Shown: positions 43,283 through 51,722 of the stretch, one piece after another
Layout of the letters: the number at the start of each line of letters is the position of its first letter
Numbering within the stretch: the first letter of the stretch is position 1
Origin: Isoetes taiwanensis
Taxonomy: Eukaryota > Streptophyta > Lycopodiopsida > Isoetales > Isoetaceae
DNA length: 64,000 nt
Assembly: GCA_021234155.1 (NCBI GenBank)
Contig: JAJEKV010000002.1
Location: forward strand, 12,811,798-12,875,797
Direction of reading: 5' to 3'
The notes under the pieces: generated by a model
Told to the model about the DNA's origin: nothing
Database searches by the model: none
The model's input: only the letters and a program-made list of their open reading frames with translations
Program-made: the position numbers and the translations under genes

Positions 43283-45748
43283 TGTTGCCCATTTTTGGCA
43301 ACATGGACCAGCATCTATGTATCAAACCTTTTGTTTCATTTATATTTCCTCTAAGGAAAAGTTCCAGGCTATTGTGATCCCATTAGAGTTTGGAAGACAT
43401 TTGACCAAGATTGGAAGGCATTGGGGATCTCATATTATAGCCCAGTCTTTTCCTTGAGGTAAAACACCTTTCTAGACACATTCCCATTTGTTTAACATTT
43501 TCCCTTTGATTTGAAGACCAGGCAAAGGCTATAGCACGTTTATCAAGGAGCCACAGGGCATTTTACCAAAGTTCAACCTTATGAAGCTTACTTGAGTTGC
43601 GTTAGTAGTTTGAGGTCACACACATGATAATGCCATCTTGGAAGTGAAATTTGCTCTTATTCTAGCCTTGAAGTTTGGAAGACCCTTATAGAAGTTTGGA
43701 AGACCCTTAGGTTTTTGAGCAAACCTATTTTCACCATGAGGTATGATTTGAGCTTTAGAAACAATATGAGATGAAATCAAGTGCTACAGAGGTACCCATC
43801 TTCTCCATTCCATTCATCTTGTATCCACCTTTTTTATATCCCAAGAACCTTCAAAAACCTTTCTTTCACCATTTTTTTTCCACCTTTGAGTCCTTTTCTC
43901 ATCATTCCATTACCCATTTTTTATTGGTCCTACCTTCATTTGAGAATTGCCCCCTAATGATCTGAAAAAAACGAAAAAGGCAAGAAAACTCAATTTTCAC
44001 CCTCCTAAACCCTATTATAGCCTATTTGCACCTTTTCCCCATCTTTTTCCCATGATTTTTTCACCATCTCCAAGTTGCAGTATTCATTGACCATGGGTCA
44101 AAAGGGCAAAAAATTGAAGTGTTTCAGCTCAACCTAAAATTTCTCTAGATAGAAAGCTTGGCGAAAAAGAGCTAATTTGGCCTTTTAAAATTTTGAAAAA
44201 ACCCTTGTAAAGGCCTTCAAATTTGGATTCTTGGGATGCGTGCCATAAAAAATAAAAAAACCTATTCTAGCCTATCTATCCTATCTATCTCCACATCATC
44301 TCCACATCACCCCCCCATTTTCATCTCATTTCCACGTGGCAGCAGGGCGTGGGGGCCAGACACGGGCTGGTAGTCCCCTCTGCATGGCACGCAAGTTTAT
44401 TAAACACGTCAGCATCATTCGTTATATACCTAAGCCTCCAAAACCATTTCAGCCTGTGGGATATATAACCCTTTAGAATTTTTCGATGAACCCTAAAAAA
44501 TAGGGGAGACTGCTAAATCCGGCCAATTCGTGCCTAAATTTGATTGAAGCCCGCCAATTTTCACCCGAAATTATCTCCTGAACCTTTTCCGAGACCTTGG
44601 GGATCCTCTGTGGCACTTGATCCGAGAGAAATTGCTCAAATTTGGCCTTAAATCACTCGGCCGAGCTAGTTTGTGGGAAGAACGGTTCTTAAGCCAGCAA
44701 TACAGATCAAATCAACACGTCCCTCAGAGATATACCTCTGTGATTTTGGCGCACTGAATATTTCGTGATATTATCTCGCTCTACTCTGCTCATATTTTGC
44801 TCCACTTTGCTCGAAATTGAAGATCCGGCTCGGTGTGACCTGTTCAACATTGAGGCACTTCAATTGCAGCTCAAATAATCATTCCATATTGCTTCATTGG
44901 TAGTTTTGAAGCTCTCGAGAGGCTCAGACAGCCTTGAAATTGCTCTCAAGCACTATTATCTTTCAAACTTTGGTAATACCCTGTTGACATTATCAAATTT
45001 TCTGTATCACATTGCTATAATGCATGGTCTTTGCCTGGAAAACTATTGCCATCATTGCTCATTCATCTTTTGTAACTTTGCATTGTTTCCTTGAAAGCTT
45101 AAAACTAAAAACAAAACCAAAAACATTTATTCCAAGTTATGTTCCCTTCAGGCATGTGCATTTCATCTTTGTAAAGATCTTAAAAGTCTATATGTTCCGA
45201 GAAAACCTATTAAAAGATCTTTCCTCATAACTGTTACAGAGTTTGCTTTTTTTATATAGTTTTAGCTACTTACAGAAAAATAAAATCATCCTTTTGCTAT
45301 TTGAACCCTATGCACGTGATCTAGAGGCTATTCTGAAGTTGTCTGCACAGATCCCAACCAAAAATTCCTTACCAAACTCCATCTGCAAATTTTGGCTCTC
45401 TGTTTTGGCACTGGCCAACCTTTTGACCTGATTTTGACCTCGTTTTTCTTGACCTTCCCTTATTCAAATCGAGTCAAATTTTCACCAAAAGTTTCCTCTA
45501 TTTGTTGACCATCTATACCAACAATCAGATCTCAAAAATCTCATAGGGTTTGTCTGCAAGGTCAAATTTTGCTCTGACAGTTTTTTCAGTTTCAGGGACT
45601 TTAGTGATTTTGAGACAACTAGCACTTCAAAAACAATTTTCTTGTTTCATATGACAAGGATTGATCACCCTAAGTGATCTGGAGGTTCTAACCACTTTGT
45701 TTGAGCTTCCTTTGAGGTTAGACTAAAATTCCAGGTTTTAGGCTAACA
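43283..45748 (+). mobile_element. Left LTR of Ty3/gypsy copy B
   Basis: A 2,466-bp LTR from TGTTGCCCATTTTTGGCAACA to TTTTAGGCTAACA. The first ~1.4 kb is almost identical to the right LTR, while the last ~1 kb is clearly more diverged, with a sharp change near 44695. Transcription should start inside the LTR, after the TATA-like ATATATAA. Confidence 0.97.
44461..44468 (+). promoter_or_regulatory. Putative LTR TATA box
   Basis: ATATATAA in the context GTGGGATATATAACCC, also present at 52912-52919 in the right LTR and in altered form in copy A (GATATATAG). A second AT-rich GTTATATACC lies about 35 bases upstream. The start site is not shown by sequence alone. Confidence 0.4.
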
Positions 45749-45752
45749 TTTT

Positions 45753-45770
45753 TGGAGGTCCTACCGAGAT
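45753..45770 (+). other. Primer-binding site of copy B, tRNA-Gln-like
   Basis: TGGAGGTCCTACCGAGAT starts four bases after the LTR. The complement, ATCTCGGTAGGACCTCCA, looks like the T-stem and acceptor 3' strand of a eukaryotic tRNA-Gln plus CCA. The match is from memory and would need a tRNA comparison. Confidence 0.6.
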
Positions 45771-45792
45771 TTTCACCTGGAAGTTGAACTCC

Positions 45793-46527
45793 ATGGCACC
45801 AAGAAAGCCTGCTGAGCCTGCTGAGCCTGCTGGACCATCTGAGGTAACAGGTCAACCAGATTTAGTAGGGGTAAGCATGAAAGTGGCTACCAGTTCCACA
45901 ACAAATGTTACAAATGTTTCTACTTTGCCTTTTCCTCCACAAGCTCCTTATCATTTTGAGCTTACTGTACCTGTTTCTTCCCCTTGTTATGATTCTTCCA
46001 TGAATGCTAACCATTTCTTGAAGACTTTTGAAGAATATTATGAGGAGCATGGAAAGAAGAAAGGTACCAGGTTTGCTGAGTTTGCCAAATGCATGAAAGG
46101 TGATGAGGCCAGGTCCTGGTTGGATTTTGAACTGTCAATAGGTACTAAGTGGGATGAATTGGAACAAAGATTTCTGTCAAGGTTTGGTAAGACTACTTCA
46201 CCCCAGGATCTTGTTTTTGAGCTCAATTCCTTTTCTATTAAATCTGGTGAAAGTGTGAAACAGTATGTGGAAAGATTTAACTCTTATCTGCTGGTGTGTA
46301 ATAGGAACCATGTTTCCCACCCAACTTTGCATCTGGTTGCTTCCTTTATCAGAGGATTGATGTCCAGGCCTAAGATCTATAGGAAGTTATTAAAACTTCA
46401 AAAGTTTGGTGAGCTAGATTCTATCCATAAGACATTTGTAAAGGCTGTAGATTTAGTAGAAATGCTAAGCTATTTGCCTGATGAAGAAGTCAGAGATCCA
46501 TTCTACCCTCCTCATCATGATCTTTGA
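45793..46527 (+). CDS. Copy B gag (matrix/capsid part)
   Basis: An open frame from ATG 45793 (MAPRKPAEPAEPAG) of about 245 codons. A Pro/Ala/Glu repeat at the N-terminus is followed by the capsid core with NHFLKTFEEYYEEHGKKKG, ARSWLDFELSIGTKWDELEQ and SVKQYVERFNSYL, the usual Retrotrans_gag pattern. The frame ends at a TGA that follows PPHHDL. Related sequence continues in another frame (ELHYANLCPLCMRLKEKK), so the stop is probably a lesion. Gag would form cytoplasmic virus-like particles. Confidence 0.85.
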   Translation: MAPRKPAEPAEPAGPSEVTGQPDLVGVSMKVATSSTTNVTNVSTLPFPPQAPYHFELTVPVSSPCYDSSMNANHFLKTFEEYYEEHGKKKGTRFAEFAKCMKGDEARSWLDFELSIGTKWDELEQRFLSRFGKTTSPQDLVFELNSFSIKSGESVKQYVERFNSYLLVCNRNHVSHPTLHLVASFIRGLMSRPKIYRKLLKLQKFGELDSIHKTFVKAVDLVEMLSYLPDEEVRDPFYPPHHDL

Positions 46528-47300
46528 ACAGGAGTTACATTATGCTAATCTTTGTCCCCTGTGTATGCGATTGAAGGAAAAGAAGAAGCCAAAAGCTGAA
46601 AGAGTTAGACCCTCGGGGTTTCAGAAATGAAATCTGAGATAAGTAAGGTATCTGAAGCTCTTCTAGAAGTTACCAAACAACTCATGGAGTTAAAAATAGT
46701 AACAATGCTCTTTTTCTTCTAGCTCTACCATACCGAATGTACAACTGGGTGGTAAGCCCTATCATAGGGCTGAAAATTGCTTTGCAAGATCTTGTCCTAA
46801 ATGCCACAAAAGGGGCCATTTTGGTAGAGAATGTCCCTATTTGTTCTTTTGTAAAGAGATAGGTCATGAGGAGAAGTTCCGCAGTTGTCAAGAATTACCT
46901 TGCAAAGCAAGAAAAAGGTAAGCAGTGTCAAATGTTAGTTTTATTGAGACCGTGCTTGAGTAAGAGCAAGAAGAACAAGATGTTATGGTTGTGCAAACAC
47001 GTGCTAGGCTCCATTCGTGTACCTCTGCAAGTTACGATTTCCACCAATTACAACTCCTAAGGTAACATTTCAGCCAAATCCCGAGAATATAGCCCCTCCC
47101 CTGCTCAAAGGTATAAAGAAAGATTATGAGCTTGATGAATTTGAATTGCTTATGAAAACTCCAAGGTTTCTTGTAGACTTACTAACTCTATTGAGGATTG
47201 CCATCATACGGGGAAAAGTTTATCAAGAATACCCAAAATGTTGAAGAAATTGCTGCAGATACTTGCAACAACATTTCTCAGAGCCTTACCCTGAGCAACA
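46528..47300 (+). pseudogene. Copy B nucleocapsid region, broken
   Basis: One good zinc knuckle, CPKCHKRGHFGREC, is at 46793-46834. The second, intact in copy A, is spoiled here (FCKEIGHEEKFRSC) by small changes. Four or more frame changes occur before the protease. The linker ELDEFELLMK...VDLLTLLRI is the same as in copy A. Confidence 0.75.
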
Positions 47301-47366
47301 ATGAAGATCCAGGTGCTTTTACTTGTAGTGCTACTATAGGTACTTCCCATTTAGATAAGGTCTTCT

Positions 47367-48869
47367 TTGGATGGAGGTTCTTCTCTAAATGTCATGCCTT
47401 ATCATGTTATGAAAACACTAAATCTCAAGGTAGAAGACAATACCTCTATTGTTCTAAAATCCTTTTCCAATGCTAAGGTAGTACCAAAAGGAGTGGTGAG
47501 GAATGTGTCTGTTAATACAGGAGGAATCATTGTTTTAGCTACATTTGTGGTTGTTGATTTTGAAAATGTTAACCATGCTAACATCTATGATTTATTATTG
47601 GGAAGAAGGTGGATGAAAACAGTAGATGCTAGGCCTATATGGTCTGAAGGCATTTGCACTATTTCAAATGGAGCAATTTCCATTAAATTGGTAAACAAAA
47701 CTGACCCCTCTGCTAATATTAGGTTCATAGATGTGGATATATTGCAGGAAGAGGAGCTAGGAGTTTACAGTGTAGGTCTAGATGTTGATATGAGTGAAGA
47801 AGTTATCAACTTTGCTCATGTAGAGTTCTCTGATCCAAAAGAAAACAAGGCCTACCTTTGGTTTGATGGAGGTATGTCTAAAAAATTAGGGATTGCTTCT
47901 TCTGTTGCTATTCTGAAAGGGAGAATTCATCCTAATATTTCTTCTAATGCAGCAGAGTATAGGGCCCTCATTGCAGGCCTACAGGAAGCAAGGTTCATGA
48001 ATATTTCCTATATTGTTATCTATGGAGACTCACAACTCGTTTGCAAACAGATTTTGGGAGAATACCAAACAAAGCATCAAGATATAGAGGATCTGAACAC
48101 ACAAGCTCGAGAATTGCTAACTTTTTTTGATCATTGGGAGATTTATCATATTCCAAGGTCCAAAAACTTTGAGGCTGATTCTTTGTGCAGGAAGACACTC
48201 TTAGAGTATCTATCTGAGGGAGCTATCAAGGAAGATGTTCTAGATGAAGATGAGCTCTCTCAATTTCATCCTATCTTGACCATCAACCTAGCACAAGAGG
48301 AATCACACAAAGAGCTTGAAGTGCATAAGGGAGGTATGTCCAGAACTTTGCAAATGGGAGATCTATATGAAGAGGAATGCAAAGGTAAAATGGTTAAGTA
48401 CTTTGAAGATTGGGTGGATGTTTTTGCATGGGAATATTCAGAGTTGAAAGGGGTTGATAGAAGCATTTGTGAGTTTGAGATAAAAGTTCGTGAAGATACT
48501 AAACTGTTATCGAGCGAGAGATTGAGAAGGATTAATTCCTCACTTTTAGATCTTATCAAGCAGGAATTATTCAAAATGCAGGAGTCAGGTTTGATAGTTG
48601 ACATTGTGAACCCTTCTTGGGTTTCTTGTATTGTTCCAGTTCTAAAAAAGAATGGTTCTCTAAGAATATGTGTGGATTATAGAGATCTAAATAAAGCTAC
48701 TATTAAAGATTGTTACCCTTTGCCTTTTTTGGAAGAAATTCTTTATGCAGTGGCTGGCAAGTCTATGTACTCATTTTTGGATGGTTTCTCTGGTTTTAAT
48801 CAGATTAGCATCAAAAGGAGGATCAACCAAAGACATCCTTCATTACTCCATGGGGCACTTATGCAATGA
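47367..48869 (+). CDS. Copy B Pol: protease, archaeal-like RNase H, N-terminal RT
   Basis: A 500-codon open frame. Residues 2-6 (DGGSS) are the retropepsin active site, and the start is set by a frameshift just upstream. LLLGRRWMK near 77-84 marks the protease end. Residues ~161-278 form a complete RNase H domain: Asp167 in LWFDGG, Glu197 in NAAEYRALIAGL, Asp221 in IYGDSQLV and Asp271 in NFEADSL, a full D-E-D-D set. RT starts around residue 345 (FEDWVDVFAWEYSELKG) and includes WVSCIVPVLKKNGSLRICVD and the first catalytic Asp in FLDGFSGFNQI (Asp472). The frame is lost at an A-run near 48815, where copy A has one more A. In usual gypsy elements no RNase H precedes RT; dual-RNase-H plant elements (Tat lineage) are recalled to carry the extra domain after RT. 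Confidence 0.9.
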   Translation: MDGGSSLNVMPYHVMKTLNLKVEDNTSIVLKSFSNAKVVPKGVVRNVSVNTGGIIVLATFVVVDFENVNHANIYDLLLGRRWMKTVDARPIWSEGICTISNGAISIKLVNKTDPSANIRFIDVDILQEEELGVYSVGLDVDMSEEVINFAHVEFSDPKENKAYLWFDGGMSKKLGIASSVAILKGRIHPNISSNAAEYRALIAGLQEARFMNISYIVIYGDSQLVCKQILGEYQTKHQDIEDLNTQARELLTFFDHWEIYHIPRSKNFEADSLCRKTLLEYLSEGAIKEDVLDEDELSQFHPILTINLAQEESHKELEVHKGGMSRTLQMGDLYEEECKGKMVKYFEDWVDVFAWEYSELKGVDRSICEFEIKVREDTKLLSSERLRRINSSLLDLIKQELFKMQESGLIVDIVNPSWVSCIVPVLKKNGSLRICVDYRDLNKATIKDCYPLPFLEEILYAVAGKSMYSFLDGFSGFNQISIKRRINQRHPSLLHGALMQ

Positions 48870-49220
48870 AAAGGATGCCTTTTGGATTAATGAATGCCCC
48901 TACTACATTTCAAAGAGCTATGGATACTGTCTTTGCAAGCATGACTCTGAGCAATTGAGTCTATCTTGATGATTTATGCCTAGGTAACTGATACAAATGT
49001 TCATATTTCAGAGCTAACAAGGATATTTACATTGTGCGCATGACAATTTGGAGTTAATCTAAATCCAAAGAAGTGCATCTTTTGGCATCCAAAGGCCAGC
49101 TTTTAGGTCATGAGGTTTACGCTCAAGGCCTTCAAGTAGTCAAGAGAAGATCATAGCTCTAAAAAGCTTCAAACACCCGGGACAATTAATTTATGGGAAT
49201 GACTTCTTTCTTAAGGGTGT
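48815..49220 (+). pseudogene. Copy B RT, second half, frameshifted
   Basis: After the A-run deletion, the other frame reads TPWGTYAMKRMPFGLMNAPT, then FQRAMDTVFA, and the catalytic YLDDLC at 48962-48976. YLDD in place of YVDD/YIDD is shared with copy A. More small deletions follow, so no complete RT can be made from this copy. Confidence 0.8.
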
Positions 49221-49982
49221 ATGTGCCTAATTTCTCTCACCTTAAGTCCCATCTCTAAATTGACTAGAATAGGCCAAGTTAGTAAAAGAGAAAGTAAATA
49301 TAGGCAACCGATGAGTGTGAAAGGGCTTTTTGCAGATCATAGAGGCTATTTGCCATTCTACACTTTTAAAAACTCAGACCTTTCGATTTACCATTTTAAA
49401 GTTTATATAACCATTACTAAAAAGGCTGTTGGAGTTGCCATTTTGCAGGATAGGCACCCCATTGCTTTTGCAAGCAAACAATGGTCTCAAACTGAAGAGA
49501 GGTATGCTAAGGTAGAAAGGAGTGCTGCTGCTCTCATCTTTTTGATAGAAAGACAGGGACATCTTCTACAAAAATCCCAAGCCACTATCTACATATGTGA
49601 GAACCCCATGCCTTTTTTGTATGGTAAGAAATTAGAAAAACCCAAGCTTCATAGATGGGCTTGTAGGCTCCAATCTTATGATTTAAAGGTAAAGGTCATT
49701 CATGTATTGAACAACCCGAGTTTATACTTACCTGCTGCCTACTTTGAACATGAGGAGGTTGTACAAGAAGAAGAAATGACTAAACTTGTTGTAAATGAGC
49801 AGGACTTGTCAAATATACAAGCTCAAGGTTGGCAACAACCTATTAGGAGATTCCTTCAGTATCAAGAGATACCTTCTGAATTTTCAAAAAGCCAAGCTTA
49901 CAAGTTTAAGTTAAAAAGTCTGACTTACTCCTTGGTTGGTGACATTTTGTGCAAGGTGCTTGAGGGGATGGTGTACTTTTAA
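49221..49982 (+). CDS. Copy B gypsy-type RNase H without catalytic residues, plus linker
   Basis: Residues ~59-170 of this frame (49395-49730) align with the gypsy RNase H that follows RT: KAVGVAILQDRHPIAFASKQ, WSQTEERYAKVERSAAAL, and FLYGKKLEKPKLHRWACRLQ. The DAS block reads ITIT, the E of the E-L-L-A block is Ser, and the TDH block reads YICEN, so all three catalytic acids are gone. The same replacements at the first two blocks occur in copy A. The domain probably has only a structural role, like the connection domain of vertebrate retroviral RT. The rest is the linker to integrase (EVVQEEEMTKLVV). Confidence 0.8.
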   Translation: MCLISLTLSPISKLTRIGQVSKRESKYRQPMSVKGLFADHRGYLPFYTFKNSDLSIYHFKVYITITKKAVGVAILQDRHPIAFASKQWSQTEERYAKVERSAAALIFLIERQGHLLQKSQATIYICENPMPFLYGKKLEKPKLHRWACRLQSYDLKVKVIHVLNNPSLYLPAAYFEHEEVVQEEEMTKLVVNEQDLSNIQAQGWQQPIRRFLQYQEIPSEFSKSQAYKFKLKSLTYSLVGDILCKVLEGMVYF

Positions 49983-50019
49983 GGTGTGTTGATGAAGATG
50001 AAGCTGCCACGGTACTTCT

Positions 50020-50763
50020 TTGAAAATCACAAAGGTGTTTGTGGTGGTCATTTTGCAGCCAGAACTGGCGCCAAAGAAAATATTGAGGTCTGGTTACTTT
50101 TGGCCTCATTTATTTAAAGATTGTTATGATGTTATAAAGACTTGTCATCAATGCCAAATCTTTGGCAAAAGAATCTTGCATCCTGCTCCTCTTACAGGAA
50201 TTGTCTCCCCTGGCCCATTTCAAGTTTGGGGATTGGACTATGTTGGCCCTATCAATCCTCCATCCTCAGCCCAGCATGAATACATTGTTGTAACTACAGA
50301 TCTGTTCACTAAGTGGTCAGAAGCAGCACCCTTAAGGAAAGCAAATGCCCATACTACTGCTAGATTTTTGCATGAGAATATTTGCTCTAGGTTTGGCATT
50401 CCCTTTAAAATTTTGACTGATAGAGGCTCTACTTTTATTAATGAGGTGATTAATTTCCTTGTTTCAAGCCTCAAGATCAAGCATGTGAAAAGCTCAGCCT
50501 ATTATCCTCAAGGAAATGGCCAAGCTGAGTCTACTAACAAAGTGCTTAAGGGTATTTTGCAGAAAACAGTTTGCCAAAACCAAAGGGATTGGCACTTGAA
50601 ATTATATGATGCTCTTTGGGCTCATAGAATTACCTCTAAAGCAGCTACTAATGCCTCACCTTTCAGTTTAGTATATGGAGTAGAGGCTGTCATTCCAGTC
50701 GAGTTAGAGATACCCGCTTTAAGGATGGCACTCAAGCTTGATTTGGAGTTTTTCAAGCCTTGA
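50020..50763 (+). CDS. Copy B integrase core
   Basis: The zinc-binding HHCC part is split by a frameshift: NHKGVCGGHF is read in one frame just upstream, and TCHQCQIFGK at residues 41-50 in this one. The catalytic core has Asp73 (WGLDYVGP), Asp134 (KILTDRGSTF) and Glu170 (NGQAESTNK), a D-D-35-E spacing. YYPQGNGQAE is the typical gypsy block. The stop at the end overlaps the start of the next frame by 4 bases, indicating a one-base lesion before the C-terminal domain. Integrase inserts the cDNA with a 5-bp duplication, as found here. Confidence 0.9.
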   Translation: MKITKVFVVVILQPELAPKKILRSGYFWPHLFKDCYDVIKTCHQCQIFGKRILHPAPLTGIVSPGPFQVWGLDYVGPINPPSSAQHEYIVVTTDLFTKWSEAAPLRKANAHTTARFLHENICSRFGIPFKILTDRGSTFINEVINFLVSSLKIKHVKSSAYYPQGNGQAESTNKVLKGILQKTVCQNQRDWHLKLYDALWAHRITSKAATNASPFSLVYGVEAVIPVELEIPALRMALKLDLEFFKP

Positions 50764-51119
50764 AGCACAATGTGTATGAAGTTCTGTTAAAATTGGATGA
50801 AGAAAGGTTTGTTGCAGAGAATTACAACTTGCTGAAGAAGGCTAAGAGTGCAGCAGCTTTTAAGGCTGCTCACAAACTACAAGATAAGTTTGCACCTATG
50901 GAATTAGTTTTGAAGTGGAATGCTTCAGATGAAGGAAAGCTTTCCAAGTTTGAAAACCCCTGGGAGGGTCCTTATCAGATTTTAGAAGAGGCTGGCTGCT
51001 CATCTTATAGATTGACAGATCTTAGTACAGGTTTAGAGTTGCCAAACCCTATTAATATTCAACACCTTAAAAGATATTGGCCTCAGCATGCCTGCTTAAG
51101 CCTATTCACTTCTATATAG
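50760..51119 (+). CDS. Copy B integrase C-terminal (GPY/F) domain
   Basis: Continues integrase with VYEVLLKLDEERFVAENYNL, KFAPMELVLKWN and the GPY/F-type block FENPWEGPYQILEE, ending RYWPQHACLSLFTSI. There is no chromodomain, so the element is not a chromovirus. 51120-51715 is non-coding 3' sequence, well conserved with 22426-23000 of copy A. Confidence 0.85.
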   Translation: MKHNVYEVLLKLDEERFVAENYNLLKKAKSAAAFKAAHKLQDKFAPMELVLKWNASDEGKLSKFENPWEGPYQILEEAGCSSYRLTDLSTGLELPNPINIQHLKRYWPQHACLSLFTSI

Positions 51120-51715
51120 ACATTTGTTCTAGCTTAGAATAGGTTAGTTTATAGCTTTAAAGTTGAGGTTTTAAAATTTCTTTTGATTTGCATATTTCCT
51201 TTGAGGTTTAATAGTGTTTGTTTCTGTTTAGCTGCAGGGATGTGGCCACAGGGAATAAGACTTTGATTATTACCTACTAATGAGTTCTATGTTGTCATGA
51301 CAGGGCCATTTGTCAAAACATTTCATCTGTCTTTTAAACTGGCCTATTCTTCATGAGACCTTGCTTCTTCATTGGAGTTCTAGAGTGCTATCCATATATA
51401 ATTTTCCATATCTTGCTTGGCACTCATGCTAACTTTGATTTTTTGTCATATATGGGTTCATTCTTTTCTCCTCCATTTCCATCTGCCTATAAGTTGCCTT
51501 ACCTACCATTTCAGCCTTCTATTTCTTAATTTTCATTCCCTACCATGCTCTGCACCACATTTCCACCATAGCAGAGCTCATCTCATACTCATACCACTTT
51601 TTTCATCATTCTACATCATTCGCTGCACCGCACCGATAAATTTTGCATTATCCAAGATCCTCGGTCTAAGTTTACATCATTGTTAGGGTGAGGGGACCAG
51701 CCTATTCTTTCCTTT

Positions 51716-51722
51716 GAGGAGA
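51716..51722 (+). other. Polypurine tract candidate, copy B
   Basis: GAGGAGA directly before the right LTR is identical in copy A (23001-23007). It is short for a polypurine tract, but its position and conservation support the role. Confidence 0.5.

Noticed and set aside
50760-51119. Chromodomain at the integrase C-terminus
   Set aside because: The frame ends soon after the GPY/F block and shows no chromodomain residues.
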